A DNA stretch of 64,000 nucleotides from an uncultured Lachnospira sp. (GCA_946186125.1 CAMHLZ010000001.1:108041-172040), one strand, 5' to 3'. Positions 53,167-64,000 are shown, counted from the first letter of the stretch. Translations and numbers: made by a program. Notes: generated by a model not told the origin, from the sequence alone.

Positions 53167-53668
53167 GGTAAACTGCTTTTCCGTTATCATCCACCTGCTT
53201 TGTCTTATATGACGGCATTGCCACAAATACCTTTTCTTTTCCCTGTAAGATATTTATATTGCCCACAACAAATGCATCCTCAAAATACACTCTGGCAAGT
53301 CCTTTGATATTACTGTTTTCCCTCTCATAAGGCACCACAGTCACCTTGAACTCCGGCATTACAGGACTTGAACCTTTCTGTTTATTTTCCTCATTTGCAC
53401 CAAGCTTTTCATAAGCTTCAATAATGTCAGAGTAAAGCTTTTCCCTGAACTCAGCTGTTATCGGATTACAAATGTCTTTGTAAATATAGCTGCCATTTTC
53501 ATCCTTTTCGTTACTTCTGTATCTTGGCATCGAAACATATAAATTGCCCTCCTTGCCCTCCAGAACAGTAATATTTGTTATCTTAAATGAATCTCCAAAT
53601 ACCACTGTTGCAAATGCTTTTACCTTATCTTTGTTTTTTACTTCATTTACTTTTATTGAAATCTCCAT
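53162..53668 (-). pseudogene. 5' part of SpoVG-like gene interrupted by RIT element
   Basis: Encodes 169 residues: one full SpoVG domain (ISIKVNEVKNKDKVKAFATV, NLYVSMPRYR, ICNPITAEFREKLY) and most of a second (FKVTVVPYERENSNIKGLA, VFVAMPSYK, NGKAVYQD). SpoVG domains bind nucleic acids. Past 53162 the frame continues about 30 residues into the RIT end and stops at 53069, so a shortened protein of 199 residues could still be made. Joining QD to VCYPVTKEFR at 49680 restores a 228-residue two-domain protein. GGAAAGGA precedes the ATG. Confidence 0.85.
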
Positions 53669-53694
53669 ATATTTGTCCTTTCCGGGCTTTGCCC

Positions 53695-54072
53695 TTAATG
53701 CTCATTTTCTCTATCTACAACTACCTCACACATTAGCTGTGATATTTCTTCATAGTCAAGTTGTCCATGCAACCAGTTATTTACGGTAACCACAAATCCA
53801 TCCTGCTCATAATACAGATAACTTGATAATTCATTTTCATTCTCATAGATAACTGTCACATCAAAGTCTGGCATATAGACCTTCTCATCTTCATCCCACA
53901 GACACATAACTCCTGCCCTGAGATACAGATTAAGTGAAGGAATTTTCACATACCATCCACTGATAACAAGCTGATAATTATCGTCTGTCTCTGCTATGTC
54001 ATCAGGCACATCAAAAGTATCTGTCTCTGCCATTTTTTCTTCCACATCTTCAAGTCTGCATTCAAATGTCAT
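53695..54072 (-). CDS. Hypothetical ICE protein, acidic
   Basis: A 125-residue, strongly acidic soluble protein (FDVPDDIAETDDNYQLVISGWYVKIPSLNLYL and LWDEDEKVYMPDFDVTVIYENENEL). I do not recognise a named family. It lies between the SpoVG-like and sortase genes, overlapping the sortase end by 11 bases, so it belongs to the conjugation operon. Confidence 0.65.
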   Translation of the reverse strand: MTFECRLEDVEEKMAETDTFDVPDDIAETDDNYQLVISGWYVKIPSLNLYLRAGVMCLWDEDEKVYMPDFDVTVIYENENELSSYLYYEQDGFVVTVNNWLHGQLDYEEISQLMCEVVVDRENEH

Positions 54073-54721
54073 TCACATCACCACCTCGCTGTACACTGTC
54101 TGCTACAAGACTGCACTTTACTACGAATCTGTTTTTACCGGAATCCGCACAGGTAAATAATGTTAACATTTTCTCATCACTGTGCTCTGTTATTCTTCTG
54201 TCCTTAGGTGAAGTCTTGTATGCTTCATCAATCTCATATTTGTATATATCACCATCTCTGTCTGTTACTGTGACTCTATCGCCGACCTCTACCTTGCTTA
54301 GATTAGTGAAATACTCTCCATATCTGCTGCCATTGTGACCACAGATAATACAGTTGCCTCTTTCACCAATCCCTGCACTGTCACTCATATGTCCTATTGC
54401 ATATCTAAGGTCAGAGACACTCGTTCCCTCAACAATCGGATATCTGATACCAAGCTTTTCTATTTCCACGATACCAATCGCACCATCTTCCATATCATTT
54501 TCTTCTGATATGGCTGACTTCTCTTGACAACCGGTGGACGGCTTTTTGTCTTTCCCTTTCTGCTCCATCTTCTCATCTTCTGCTACCTCCAAAGTCTTTT
54601 CAAATGAATCAAGCAGCCTGTCTGTCTCATTTGCTCCCTGGTACTTGTAGTAAGCCGGAATTCCCATAATTCCTATTCCAAGTGCAATAAGTACTGACGC
54701 TGCAACTTTTCTCTTGTCCAT
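54062..54721 (-). CDS. Sortase (class D/B-like)
   Basis: A 219-residue membrane-anchored transpeptidase: N-terminal transmembrane helix (ASVLIALGIGIMGIPAYY), then GIVEIEKLGIRYPIVEGTS, NCIICGHNGSRYGEYF with the catalytic His, TLFTCADSGKNRFVV with Cys and Arg. Sortases link surface proteins to the wall or pili; on such elements they likely attach conjugation surface proteins. AAAGGA precedes ATG 54721. The class is not certain. Confidence 0.88.
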   Translation of the reverse strand: MDKRKVAASVLIALGIGIMGIPAYYKYQGANETDRLLDSFEKTLEVAEDEKMEQKGKDKKPSTGCQEKSAISEENDMEDGAIGIVEIEKLGIRYPIVEGTSVSDLRYAIGHMSDSAGIGERGNCIICGHNGSRYGEYFTNLSKVEVGDRVTVTDRDGDIYKYEIDEAYKTSPKDRRITEHSDEKMLTLFTCADSGKNRFVVKCSLVADSVQRGGDVNDI

Positions 54722-54794
54722 TTCAATCATTCCTTTCTGTAAAAATGAATATCCCAGACCTACGGCTAGATCTGGGACACTTCATCTTTTTCAT

Positions 54795-57700
54795 TTATCT
54801 TCTACGAATATCTTCGCTGATATATGGATTCTCATATTCAGCTACTATCTCTTTCTCTTCATATTCGTCTCTCTCATTCTCTTTTTCCATCTGAATATCC
54901 TCATTTTTCTGATTTTCAAGGTCAAGCATTGCGTTTAATTCTGCCTGTCTCTTAAGCTTCTCATCATACTCTGCCTGATGTTCAAATGGCTTTTCATACT
55001 GCTCTTTTGAAGCTTTTAAGTCATTTTCATACTGTTCTATCTTTCCCTGCAGGAACTCTTCATTCTCATGAATACTGTTAAATAAGTTCTCAAGCTTAAC
55101 CATACAGCCAACAGGACTTGTGGAAAGCTCAACCTTGTAATCAGTTTTTCCTCTGAGCACAAGATAATTGATTCCCAGAAAATTCTTTTCCACTAAAAGC
55201 TCAAAGTTTTTAAATCTGCCAACGGAAGTTATATCTCCTGTTTTACATTTACTGACTGTCTGTAACAGCTGCGTGCCTCCATCTGTCCTCTCTGTAAAGC
55301 TTATATTTCCAACTGTTATCTCAAAATCATTTCCTTTGGCAAGTTCAATATCTCTTGCCTTAATATCCTCTCTTACACACTCAAGCTTTTCACTGGCAGC
55401 CTTAATAAGCTTCGGAAGTCTTATCATAAAGTTGTCCTGTAATGAATATTTCTGACTGTCATATGATGATTTCAAAAGCTTAAGCCTCTGCACATCATTA
55501 TCAATCTGCATCTTTTCTTTTATCAATGGATTACCTGTTGCCACAGCCTTAATCTCTGCATATGAAAGTGTTGCCTCATCTATATCCTCACAGCTTCTTG
55601 ATACTGCCTTACTTGTCATAACCTGTGAAATAAAGCGCTGTTTATTCTCCACAAGTGACCAGTTATATGCATCAAATGTTGATTTTGTAACATAACGGTA
55701 TACTGCAATCTCATCATTTTCATTTCCCTGTCTGATTCCTCTGCCTTCTCTCTGTTCAATACTTGAAGGCTTCCAGGGACAATCCACATGATGGAGTGCT
55801 ACAAGGTGAGTCTGAACATTTACACCGGTACCACATTTATCAGTTGAGCCAATCAGGACAGTCTTCTTTCCTGTTCTTACTTCTTTGAACAGTGTTTCTC
55901 TCTGTGCATCCGTCTTAGCATCGTGGACAAATGCTATCTCTTCCTCCGGTATTCCAAGCTTTACTAATGATTCTTTCAGATAATCATAAACTGTGAAATC
56001 CTTACCCGCTCCCGGTGTTCCAATATCTGAGAATATAAGCTGACAGCCAATGATTCCCTTTTCCCTTGCAAGCTCATATTCCTTCCACACATTTTCTGCG
56101 ACTTTATTTAGTTTTCCATTAGGATTATTTGGTGCATCCTTGTCAAGTAACCTTGCATCTGTTCCAAGAAGTCTCGCCTCATGTGTTATCTTAAGAAAAT
56201 TGTCTTCCGACGGATCAACTCCTCCATTTCGGATTCTTTCTGCCCTCACCACAAAGTCATCCATTACCTGCTTTACATACCAGTCCGGTTCTGACTCAAC
56301 AATTATTGCTTTGCCACCCCGCACCTTTGGAACATCAAGGTCCAGCATATCGGAAGTCTGTACATCTGCCACTTCCCTGAAAATATTCATAAGCTCAGGC
56401 AGGTTCGTAAACTTGTTAAACCTGCTCTTGAATCTGAATCCTGAACCTTCCACCGTAAGCTCCAATGCTGTTGTGACTTCACCAAAGTTTGCAGCCCATG
56501 AATCAAAATGATGAATCCCCATCTGCTCTAGTGCTTCTCTTTGGAGAAAATACTGCATAACATACATTTCACACATCGTATTGCTAATAGGGGTTCCCGT
56601 TGCAAATACAATACCTCTTCCATCGTTAATCTCACTGATATACTGGCATTTCATCTGCATATCAGTGGCTTTCTTTGAACCTGTTGAACTGATACCTGAC
56701 ACATTGTTAATCTTTGAAAACACCGACAGATTTTTGAATGCATGAGCTTCATCCACCATAATTGAATCTATTCCTAACTCCTCAAAAGTAATCAGGTCAT
56801 CCTTTCTGGTCTCATCCGCAAGTTCTTTAAGCTGCTGCTCTAATTTCTTTTTCTGTGCCTCCATCTGCTTGATTGTCCATCGTTCACCATTAAGTTCCTT
56901 CATTTCCTCAATTGCCAGTGAAATCTCTTCTATCTGGTTATTTATCATCTGCTGCCTGCGCTCTGATGATATTGGAATCTTTTCAAACTGTGAATGTGAC
57001 ATAATGATACAGTCATAATCACCTGTCGCTATCCTTGCCACAAACTGCTTTCTCCTGCTCTTTTCAAAATCTCTTTCTGTTGCCACCAGTATATTTGCTG
57101 ACGGATAAAGGCGAAGAAATTCTGATGCAGTCTGCCCGATAAGAGGCTTTGGCACTACCATAACCGTTTTATTTGCCAGCCCTAATCTTTTCTGCTCCAT
57201 ACAGGCAGCCATCATTTCAAATGATTTACCTGCTCCAACACAATGTGCCAGCAAAGTGTTCCCACCAAATAGTATTCTTGCCACCGCATTTTTCTGATGA
57301 GGCTTTAGTTCAATCGCCGGATTCATCCCTGGAAACTGCAGATGCGTTCCATCATACTCACGAAGCCTTATGTTATTAAAAGTCTCGTTATAATAGCTTA
57401 CATATTTCTGCCTGCGGTCCGGGTCTGAAAATAACCATTCCCTGAACTTTGACTTAATCTGCTCCTGTTTTTCTCTTGCAAGCATTGTCTCATTCTTATT
57501 AGTCTCATAGTGATACTTGCCTCCACCATCATCAATTCTGTCTCGAACCACTACAGTCCTAAGATTCAGAGTTGCCTCAAAAATAGAATAAGCGTCCATT
57601 CGGCTTGTACCATAGGTCTTGGTTGCTGCCACTGAACGCTTATCCAATGATTTATTTTCTATAAACCATTCCATTGTTATATCATTTCGTTTTATCTGTA

Positions 57701-60700
57701 TTCCACTGTTATACCATCTGCTTCGAACTGCCTGTGCCCGTCTTGGTGTTCCAAAAAGCTCATACATAAACTGCTCATAATCTTCCGGTTCAATCCAGGT
57801 TGTACCGATTCTCACATCAATGTCACTGGCTTCTATCTGCTCCGGCTGGACTTTCTCAAGTGCTGACACATTTATAAGAAATCTTTCCCTGTTTTCCTCA
57901 CTCTGTGCTGACACCGCCTTAGCCACCCTCAACTTCTCCCTGACATTACCGGACAAATACTCATCTGAAGTCTCCCAGCCTGCATCAGGATTGTTCTCAT
58001 TATAAAGATTGGGATTTAAGAAAATGATGCCTTCCAGCTCATTTATCAATTTATCCCTGTCGACTTCATAAACTGATAACATAAACGGAATATTTACCTC
58101 TCCAAACTCACTTACTGATAAGTTGAGGGCTTCTATTGCTGTTTCAACTCTTTTTATATTTGATTTTGCCTTAATCGTCTGCTTATAAAACATATCTGCT
58201 TTTGTTACATTTCCCTCCTCATCTATTTCCTCAAGTGAGCAAAGAAGTGGATAATCACTGTCATCACGAAAAGCCATTTTGTTAGACTTCCCATTTATGC
58301 TTCCATATTTTTTGGCAAAAACATCATATTTATCATTAAGAATCTTCTGTTTACTCCTTAATTCTTCCTCACTGCAGCCTTCCATCTGGATACCGATAAG
58401 TTCTCTTGTAATCTGCCTTATCTCATCAAGATACTTGATTCTTTCAAGAACATTTTCAGATACGCTCTTTTTCTTCATAACAGAATTTTCTCTGTAATAA
58501 AGCTCTCCATCAACAAATGCATAGCTAAAGTTTCTGACATCAGGACTTGCCGGTATTACATCTTCTGATGCTTCCTCTTCATCAAGTATTCTGTCAAAGT
58601 CAGTAAATCTCGTATCAATCTTATCAATTGCCTCATTTAGCGCCTCATAAATGTTGAAGTTTTCATCATCATTGACACATACTGTGTATCTGCTATCCTG
58701 TCCATATATTCTGGTATCATATTCCATCTTTCCAAGTATCATGTCAGGGTGTTCCGAAAAATAGGAATTAACAGCTATCCCATTTTCGGTATATCCCAGA
58801 TGAACCCAGTCCGGCTCAATGTCTATCACTCTTTCCCTCTTCTGAAAGAAAAGAATATCTGACGTCACTTCTGTTCCTGCATTTCCTTTGAATGCAGTAG
58901 TTGGAAGTCTTACTGCTCCCACAAGCTCTGCCCTTGCAGCTATATACTTTCTTATGGACGGATTGCTTTTATCAAGCGTACCCTTTGTCGTAATCACTGC
59001 AACCATTCCACCGGGACGAACCTTGTCGATAGCCTTTGCAATAAAGTAATCGTGGATTCTGAAGTTATACTTGTTGTATCTTGGGTCATAAACCTTATAA
59101 TCACCAAATGGTACATTTCCTATGACCGCATCAAAAAAGTTATCTTCAAATGTTGTCTCCTCAAATCCCTTAATACTTATGTCTGCATTCTGATATAGCT
59201 GCTTTGCTATCCTTCCCGAAATACTGTCAATCTCAACACCATACAGTCTGCTGCTGTCAAACGCATTTCCAAGTGTTCCGAAGAAATTACCGGTACCCAT
59301 GCTTGGTTCAAGAACATTTCCACCCCTAAACCCAAACTTAACAAGTGCTGTACTTATGCAGCTTGCTATTTCCGGTGGTGTGTAAAATGCATTATTAACT
59401 GTTGCTCTTGCAGCAACATACTCTTCTTCGCTTAACAGCTCCTTTAGTTCCTGATATTCCTTTGTCCAGCTTACATTCTTATCATCAAAAGCCTCTGCAA
59501 TTCCACCCCAGCCAACATACTTTGAAAGAATCTTTTGTTCTTCCTCATTAGCAAGACGATTATCCGCTTCTAATTCCTTTAGAAGCTTAATTGCATCAAT
59601 GTTCCACTTGTATCTGGTCTTTGCTCCTCCGGTCTCGATATCCCATATGTTTATGTGGTAGTTGCTTTTTGATGCTGTTTTTATAATTTCAGACTGCTGT
59701 TCATTTGTACCTGCTTCATAATCTTCATTATTTCTGGCTGAAGCATAGCTTTCAGGCTCATCCGGTATAGCATAATCATCCAGTATATCTTCTTCTATTA
59801 CTTCATTCTGAACAAACTCTTCTTTTTCTACCTTCTCAGGAACATATTCCCCTGTCATAATCAGCGCACCAATTTCTCTCTCAACTGCACTCCATGACAG
59901 GTAACCTTCCTTTTCGCCCTCCTCATCTCTCCACTGAATCTTGAGCCCTTTTGCACTAAAGCTGTCATAACCATGAAGTCCGTAGCCTTCAATTGGCCAG
60001 CCGGCCCCTCCAAGTCCATATTCACTTTTAATAAACTTCGCTCTTTCACTGGCACTTGCTTCATTTTCAAATATCCTGCATATCCTTGTTTTTCCATTCT
60101 GAAATCCGGAACCTTTAAGCAGTACTGTAGTCACATACTCGTGAGGAATGACTGCTTCAATCTTCGGATTCATATAGGTGTATTTTTTATCAGAATCCTT
60201 CCCCTGAATGTCAAAAAGGGAAGTCTGAACATATCCAGCTTCCCTTTTTCCAAATGAATTAATCTCATCTAATTCGTTATTTAATTCTGTATCAGATTCT
60301 AATGATACTTGAGTACCAGGTCGTGAAGAACTATCTCCTCCGCCTGCATCTTTGCCTGCTCCCTTATCTTCCACATCTCCATTGTCGATGAAGGGTTCTG
60401 TGGTTTGTGACTCTTTAGATACTTCTCCATTATGGTATCCACCATCTGATTCGCTTCCTCGTCCACCCGGTGAAGTATCTCGGCTAACCTCCCGAACCGG
60501 TACAGTGACCTGAATCTGTCCTTGTGATTCTCCTGAAGATATGTCATTGCCATTCTGCCATACTTGCCCAGTGTCTGTAAGCTCTCCTCCTGTTCTTCCG
60601 GCATCTCTATGTCCGGATATAGAATTCCGTCCACTTCGTGATAACTCAGATTCATCTCTGCCATATCTACCTCTCCTTTCAATTGCCTTAAGGTTTTTGT

Positions 60701-61376
60701 TAAATTCTCTTAAAACTACACAGGATACATCACAAGCAAGGGAACCTAAGCGGTACACATCCTCTTCATTATGAATCTTCTCTATCTGGCTGAAATCCTG
60801 TTCTTCACCAGTGAAATCAAATCCACATCTTGTTCCCACTATATACATTATGCTTTTAAATAAAAGCTCTTTTGCATTACTGTTTAGTTCTAATACTCTG
60901 TCTTTGAAATCTGCCTCAATTATACCTCGAACATTTGTTCTTGTAAATACTTTTAATATATTTTTATTTTCGGCAGCATTTTCACTCTTTGTCTCATCTA
61001 TCATTCCCTCATCATAAAGAAAATCAAGATATTTAGCAGTACTATCTTCATTAAGTTCCCAGGTAAGCTGCTGATTCTTTCCACCGGTATCTGATATGTC
61101 AAACACATATTTCATATATGGTTTTAGAGCCTTTGAAGGAAATATGGCTATGCCCTTACTTCCTCTCTTAACATATCTTGATACCTTTTTCCAGGAATCA
61201 TAATCACCAACCAAAGTCGCATGTGGTCGCTGTCCATAAACTAAAAGGACGTTATCAAACTCAAATCGGTATATTCTTCCTGCGAGTTCTAACACGTCCT
61301 TCCACCTGCTTTGTGAACCGGTCACATCTCTAATCTGTTCTTCGTAGATAGCCTGCACTCTGTATTTATGATTCAT
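54795..61376 (-). CDS. Giant N6-methylase/SNF2-type helicase of ICE
   Basis: A 2193-residue fusion typical of Tn1549-like elements. Order: N-terminal ArdC-like region (1-130, [18 protein letters not shown]), a disordered Gly/Ser/Asp-rich linker (~230-370), an adenine-methyltransferase fold ([13 protein letters not shown] near 686 and GNVPFGDY near 755, an NPPY-type motif), a superfamily-2 helicase (HCVGAGKS near 1380, VDEAHAFKN near 1540, [13 protein letters not shown] near 1875), and a C-terminal coiled coil (2080-2170). It probably modifies and/or remodels incoming element DNA to escape restriction. The linker holds a second gene in another frame (tnpV-like). Confidence 0.9.
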   Translation of the reverse strand: MNHKYRVQAIYEEQIRDVTGSQSRWKDVLELAGRIYRFEFDNVLLVYGQRPHATLVGDYDSWKKVSRYVKRGSKGIAIFPSKALKPYMKYVFDISDTGGKNQQLTWELNEDSTAKYLDFLYDEGMIDETKSENAAENKNILKVFTRTNVRGIIEADFKDRVLELNSNAKELLFKSIMYIVGTRCGFDFTGEEQDFSQIEKIHNEEDVYRLGSLACDVSCVVLREFNKNLKAIERRGRYGRDESELSRSGRNSISGHRDAGRTGGELTDTGQVWQNGNDISSGESQGQIQVTVPVREVSRDTSPGGRGSESDGGYHNGEVSKESQTTEPFIDNGDVEDKGAGKDAGGGDSSSRPGTQVSLESDTELNNELDEINSFGKREAGYVQTSLFDIQGKDSDKKYTYMNPKIEAVIPHEYVTTVLLKGSGFQNGKTRICRIFENEASASERAKFIKSEYGLGGAGWPIEGYGLHGYDSFSAKGLKIQWRDEEGEKEGYLSWSAVEREIGALIMTGEYVPEKVEKEEFVQNEVIEEDILDDYAIPDEPESYASARNNEDYEAGTNEQQSEIIKTASKSNYHINIWDIETGGAKTRYKWNIDAIKLLKELEADNRLANEEEQKILSKYVGWGGIAEAFDDKNVSWTKEYQELKELLSEEEYVAARATVNNAFYTPPEIASCISTALVKFGFRGGNVLEPSMGTGNFFGTLGNAFDSSRLYGVEIDSISGRIAKQLYQNADISIKGFEETTFEDNFFDAVIGNVPFGDYKVYDPRYNKYNFRIHDYFIAKAIDKVRPGGMVAVITTKGTLDKSNPSIRKYIAARAELVGAVRLPTTAFKGNAGTEVTSDILFFQKRERVIDIEPDWVHLGYTENGIAVNSYFSEHPDMILGKMEYDTRIYGQDSRYTVCVNDDENFNIYEALNEAIDKIDTRFTDFDRILDEEEASEDVIPASPDVRNFSYAFVDGELYYRENSVMKKKSVSENVLERIKYLDEIRQITRELIGIQMEGCSEEELRSKQKILNDKYDVFAKKYGSINGKSNKMAFRDDSDYPLLCSLEEIDEEGNVTKADMFYKQTIKAKSNIKRVETAIEALNLSVSEFGEVNIPFMLSVYEVDRDKLINELEGIIFLNPNLYNENNPDAGWETSDEYLSGNVREKLRVAKAVSAQSEENRERFLINVSALEKVQPEQIEASDIDVRIGTTWIEPEDYEQFMYELFGTPRRAQAVRSRWYNSGIQIKRNDITMEWFIENKSLDKRSVAATKTYGTSRMDAYSIFEATLNLRTVVVRDRIDDGGGKYHYETNKNETMLAREKQEQIKSKFREWLFSDPDRRQKYVSYYNETFNNIRLREYDGTHLQFPGMNPAIELKPHQKNAVARILFGGNTLLAHCVGAGKSFEMMAACMEQKRLGLANKTVMVVPKPLIGQTASEFLRLYPSANILVATERDFEKSRRKQFVARIATGDYDCIIMSHSQFEKIPISSERRQQMINNQIEEISLAIEEMKELNGERWTIKQMEAQKKKLEQQLKELADETRKDDLITFEELGIDSIMVDEAHAFKNLSVFSKINNVSGISSTGSKKATDMQMKCQYISEINDGRGIVFATGTPISNTMCEMYVMQYFLQREALEQMGIHHFDSWAANFGEVTTALELTVEGSGFRFKSRFNKFTNLPELMNIFREVADVQTSDMLDLDVPKVRGGKAIIVESEPDWYVKQVMDDFVVRAERIRNGGVDPSEDNFLKITHEARLLGTDARLLDKDAPNNPNGKLNKVAENVWKEYELAREKGIIGCQLIFSDIGTPGAGKDFTVYDYLKESLVKLGIPEEEIAFVHDAKTDAQRETLFKEVRTGKKTVLIGSTDKCGTGVNVQTHLVALHHVDCPWKPSSIEQREGRGIRQGNENDEIAVYRYVTKSTFDAYNWSLVENKQRFISQVMTSKAVSRSCEDIDEATLSYAEIKAVATGNPLIKEKMQIDNDVQRLKLLKSSYDSQKYSLQDNFMIRLPKLIKAASEKLECVREDIKARDIELAKGNDFEITVGNISFTERTDGGTQLLQTVSKCKTGDITSVGRFKNFELLVEKNFLGINYLVLRGKTDYKVELSTSPVGCMVKLENLFNSIHENEEFLQGKIEQYENDLKASKEQYEKPFEHQAEYDEKLKRQAELNAMLDLENQKNEDIQMEKENERDEYEEKEIVAEYENPYISEDIRRR
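60299..60664 (-). CDS. tnpV: TnpV-like protein nested inside the helicase gene
   Basis: A 121-residue protein matching the transposon-encoded TnpV family: [55 protein letters not shown], and the end [21 protein letters not shown]. It lies wholly within helicase codons ~237-359 on the same strand but in another frame, exactly where the helicase is low-complexity linker. AAAGGAGAGG stands five bases ahead of ATG 60664. Function of TnpV is not known; both reading frames look coding. Confidence 0.8.
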   Translation of the reverse strand: MAEMNLSYHEVDGILYPDIEMPEEQEESLQTLGKYGRMAMTYLQENHKDRFRSLYRFGRLAEILHRVDEEANQMVDTIMEKYLKSHKPQNPSSTMEMWKIREQAKMQAEEIVLHDLVLKYH

Positions 61377-61391
61377 AAGCTACCCTCCAAT

Positions 61392-61814
61392 TTATTTTCC
61401 GGATTTCTTTTTATTTCCTTTAATCAGCAGGCTGTACATCTTATATTCATCCTTATCCATCTGGATTACTATTGATTCATTCTCAATAAATTCTTTATCA
61501 ACAATATTCAAATCGTAATGCTGCTCAAGTCTTTTTGTTTCCTTTATCAGCTTGCCAACAAATCTATATAATACTGAACTTTTCTTTGTAAGCTTCACTG
61601 CCTTGATAAATGATAATTCCGGATTTCCTGATTCCCTGTCTATTTCCTGAATCAGTTTCTCTGAATTCCTTATCATCTTCTTTGCAACACCATAATCCAT
61701 TTCATGGATAAATGCTATTCCCTTACTTTGTGCCCACTCCTTGCTTAGCTCCTTCATAAGATATTCCATCTCATTAATGGCTTTGGCACTTACCTTTTTA
61801 TGTTTATCTGTCAT
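61392..61814 (-). CDS. Hypothetical helical ICE protein
   Basis: A 140-residue, mostly helical, charged protein (KVSAKAINEMEYLMKELSKEWAQSKG, FIKAVKLTKKSSVLYRFVGKLIKE). GGAGGAG precedes ATG 61814; a longer in-frame beginning overlaps the upstream gene and lacks a ribosome site. No recognised family. It is translated just upstream of the helicase. Confidence 0.65.
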   Translation of the reverse strand: MTDKHKKVSAKAINEMEYLMKELSKEWAQSKGIAFIHEMDYGVAKKMIRNSEKLIQEIDRESGNPELSFIKAVKLTKKSSVLYRFVGKLIKETKRLEQHYDLNIVDKEFIENESIVIQMDKDEYKMYSLLIKGNKKKSGK

Positions 61815-61830
61815 CGTATCTCCTCCAATT

Positions 61831-62082
61831 CTATCTTCCTCTGCTATCTGACCTCTCTGTCCGGTCATTTGCTTTTTCTTCATGGATTTCCCTGTCCGGT
61901 TCTTTAACCTCAAATTCAACAGACACATAATCCTCTGCATCCAGCACTATTTCTTCTCTTCTGTACTGGATTCTTACAAGTTCCCTGGCATCTTCCATTG
62001 AATCTGCCTTCACACACACTACCCTTTCAAGTGTTTCAGTTACTGTAACTTCATACACTTCCTTTTTATTCTTCTCTGACAT
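61831..62082 (-). CDS. DpnD/PcfM-like protein
   Basis: An 83-residue protein with the core EVTVTETLERVVCVKADSMEDARELVRIQYRREEIVLDAEDYVSVEF, matching the DpnD/PcfM-like family found in restriction cassettes and conjugative elements. Function is not established. GGAGG lies seven bases before ATG 62082. Part of the ICE operon. Confidence 0.8.
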   Translation of the reverse strand: MSEKNKKEVYEVTVTETLERVVCVKADSMEDARELVRIQYRREEIVLDAEDYVSVEFEVKEPDREIHEEKANDRTERSDSRGR

Positions 62083-62108
62083 TGTAATCCTCCATTCTGT
62101 TAATAAGA

Positions 62109-64000
62109 CTAATTCGGTCTGCAAATACAAACAATACTTCCAACTGAATATATGCTTCCATACACCACTCCGTATTCTTCAGACTTTGCCTCAACCACCT
62201 TGTTATCTCCTGCATAAATCGCCACATGTGAGATGTTCTGATATCTTCCATTGTGACAAAATGAGTAAAAAATAAGATCGCCCGGTTTCATTTCATCATA
62301 GTCAATCTCACATCCGTCATTTACTAATCCTTCTGCTTCGGCTGCTGCCGTTGTAGCACCACAATAGCTTATATCCACTCCTGCATCTTTCCATGAATAG
62401 TAAGCAAGAGAGCTGCAATCATAATAATCTCCACTGTCTCTGTACTCCTGACTGTATGGATATCCAACCTTGGTAAGTGCAAACCTTACTGCTTTCCTTG
62501 CCTTGCTGTCGCTGATACCGGACACGATATCATCTATCTCATCCTCAGTCATAGTCGATAAACCATCTCCACCATCGCTGTTTATCATAGCCATACTTTC
62601 AGGACTCATCATATCCTCAATTATTGCAATCTCATCACTTGAAAAACCATATTCAGTAATCATATCCTGAAATGTTTTTAGCGTAACATTCACATAGTAA
62701 CAGCTCTTTGATGTTGTATTTCCATTACTGTCTGTAATCTGTTCAGTTCCTGTGCTGGTTGTGTAACTACACATATCATCAACAATCTGCTTTAGCCTGT
62801 CCTTTGAAGTTGAATTCATAATCGTTGCTGTATCCCCAACTCCATACTTAACCATATACACTGCCATAATGTCGTAGTTATTACTTGGATTTGCTTCTGA
62901 ACCCTCATAATCAACATACACCTTCATTCCCATATCACATCCCTGATGAGTATTAACAAGCTCATTTATCTCTCTGTTAAACTCAGAAACGTAGGAGCCT
63001 GTCACGGTAATTACAGTATCACCAGACTCCAATGGTGGGAAAAAGATTGCAAATGGTGAATTATAGATAACTGCTATTACAGAAGTCACCGGCACAATTA
63101 CCACAGTAAACAATAAAAGTAACAGCACCAGTCCTGCTGCAATAATCGCAATGGAAGCCTTAAGCTTCGCCATTAGCTTTCCTGCAACGATGTCCTTTAC
63201 CATCTTTCCCAGGCTGTCCTTCTGTTCATCCTGTGCTCTCATCTTATCCAGGAAAAACTGAATCTTTCGGCTTCGAAGATTAGCTTTTGAATCTCCCTTT
63301 CCAGAACTGCTCTTTGTTTTTGATTTTCCTATAGAAGAACTGCCAAAAGTAGCATTTTTAATCTTCAACCTGCTACCCGGTGATACAGTGCTGTTATCAG
63401 ATGACTTTGCATATCTTTTTCTTGCCGGGCTTTTTGACTCTTTCGATGTGTTTGCTTTTGCTCCAGTTTCTGCACTACTGACACCTGCTGTAGTGTTAAC
63501 AAAATCATTATTTTCATTCTCTATAAGATATTCCTTCTTCTTGATTTCCCTTTTTGAAATCTTAGTCCCAGCTTTTACCTGCTTAATCCGCTGTTTTTTC
63601 ATTCTTCGCAGACCATTCCTGTATATCTCAGAGCTTTTCTTCGTAACACTGGCTACCGGCTGAGCCACACCGTAAGCCACCATTGAAGCTTCTTTTACTT
63701 CGTTACCACCTTCCATCTGGTCAAAAGCTGCTGATACACCAACAGCAGATACAGCTTTAACATTAGAGTTAATCGTACCTTTCTTCTTAGGTAATGCTTC
63801 TTCTCTTGCTTTTCTATCCAGCTTAAGCTTTCTAAGCCTTGGATTGTTCACATAACCATTGCTTATCTTCACTCTTCTTGATTTAGCAAACGAAGCAAGC
63901 TTTATTTTGTGCTTTGGCTTATCCTTACACTTTTTCTTAACAATATGAAGCGTTGCTTTTTTCTTGGTATGGATGACCATTGGTTTGTCATCCACTTTCT
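62109..64000 (-). CDS. NlpC/P60 cell-wall peptidase of ICE, 5' end at window edge
   Basis: At least 628 residues: a long basic N-terminal cytoplasmic region, one transmembrane helix (about 285-315), a lysozyme/unknown spacer (330-480), and a C-terminal NlpC/P60 domain (DYYDCSSLAYYSWKDAGV with Cys near 527, PGDLIFYS, ISHVAIYAGDNKVVEA). Such enzymes open peptidoglycan for the conjugation channel. The frame stays open to the window edge with only GTG at 63995, so the true start is probably beyond it. Confidence 0.85.
   Translation of the reverse strand, partial: KVDDKPMVIHTKKKATLHIVKKKCKDKPKHKIKLASFAKSRRVKISNGYVNNPRLRKLKLDRKAREEALPKKKGTINSNVKAVSAVGVSAAFDQMEGGNEVKEASMVAYGVAQPVASVTKKSSEIYRNGLRRMKKQRIKQVKAGTKISKREIKKKEYLIENENNDFVNTTAGVSSAETGAKANTSKESKSPARKRYAKSSDNSTVSPGSRLKIKNATFGSSSIGKSKTKSSSGKGDSKANLRSRKIQFFLDKMRAQDEQKDSLGKMVKDIVAGKLMAKLKASIAIIAAGLVLLLLLFTVVIVPVTSVIAVIYNSPFAIFFPPLESGDTVITVTGSYVSEFNREINELVNTHQGCDMGMKVYVDYEGSEANPSNNYDIMAVYMVKYGVGDTATIMNSTSKDRLKQIVDDMCSYTTSTGTEQITDSNGNTTSKSCYYVNVTLKTFQDMITEYGFSSDEIAIIEDMMSPESMAMINSDGGDGLSTMTEDEIDDIVSGISDSKARKAVRFALTKVGYPYSQEYRDSGDYYDCSSLAYYSWKDAGVDISYCGATTAAAEAEGLVNDGCEIDYDEMKPGDLIFYSFCHNGRYQNISHVAIYAGDNKVVEAKSEEYGVVYGSIYSVGSIVCICRPN

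Larger units (their letters stand above)
28869..64000. mobile_element. Mosaic integrative conjugative element region, right end outside window
   Basis: The left boundary is placed between the host terminator and the integrase. The module has integrase, excisionase and regulators at 29-34 kb and conjugation-type genes at 49-64 kb (SpoVG-like, DUF6674-like, sortase, methylase/helicase, DpnD/PcfM-like, NlpC/P60), which by family knowledge recur in Tn1549-like elements. Relaxase, coupling protein and VirB4-type genes are not in view and would lie to the right. Several smaller elements interrupt it. Whether 29-44 kb and 49-64 kb were once one element is inference. Confidence 0.7.

Noticed and set aside
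60928..60941. CGAACATTTGTTCT, a perfect SOS-box match
   Set aside because: It lies inside the helicase coding sequence with no promoter or gene start nearby; the codons read a normal protein segment, so chance is the simplest explanation.

Overview
The window looks like chromosome of a low-GC, anaerobic Firmicute of the Lachnospiraceae type (Roseburia/Agathobacter/Eubacterium relatives). The basis is AT-rich DNA, strong GGAGG-type ribosome sites, the rimP-nusA-ylxR-ylxQ-infB-rbfA and pyrH-frr-uppS-cdsA-dxr-rseP-ispG-polC gene orders, a PolC polymerase, FIST/HD-GYP and GGDEF signalling proteins, and a secreted starch-binding protein. No 16S gene or species marker is present, so the family is an inference.

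Positions 1-28.9 kb are ordinary core chromosome, almost all on the minus strand. They hold a translation-factor operon (rimP to rbfA, with promoter and leader hairpin), a dead ABC-transporter stub, an HD-GYP protein, a DHH phosphoesterase on the plus strand, a thioredoxin/thioredoxin-reductase/OhrR-type operon with a palindromic operator, tRNA-Glu(CTC), and the long isoprenoid/envelope/DNA-replication operon ending in polC. A polysaccharide deacetylase, a bactofilin, a very large GGDEF protein and a two-module starch-binding protein follow.

From about 28.9 kb to the end of the window the DNA is a mosaic mobile region. Its conjugation-type genes at 49-64 kb (SpoVG-like protein, sortase, a 2193-residue methylase/helicase, DpnD/PcfM-like protein, NlpC/P60 peptidase) resemble Tn1549-like integrative conjugative elements. 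An integrase/excisionase module sits at the left edge (29.1-30.6 kb) with a PemK-like toxin, XRE regulators and two small proteins that look like catalytically dead resolvase domains. Nested in or next to this are a Tn554-like tnpABC transposon, a dinB polymerase with a divergent LexA/CI-type repressor, an IS110-family element, a decayed IS200/IS605 element, a higher-GC surface-glycan cluster carried with a broken rplL, and a complete recombinase-in-trio (RIT) element that splits the SpoVG-like gene.

The most interesting signals are these. (1) A tnpV-like gene with its own strong ribosome site lies wholly inside the methylase/helicase gene in another frame. (2) Two unrelated mobile-element promoters, for the integrase and for the IS200 transposase, carry the same 17-bp SOS-box sequence over the -35 element. 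(3) The dinB promoter has a palindrome filling its spacer next to a divergent S24 repressor, a probable private damage-response switch. (4) The RIT element has outer and inner inverted repeats and a 7-bp flanking duplication, and its exact removal restores an open SpoVG-like gene. (5) A fragment of ribosomal protein gene rplL is fused into an ICE gene. Together they suggest an element whose excision, transposition and mutagenic repair are tied to DNA damage by more than one regulator.
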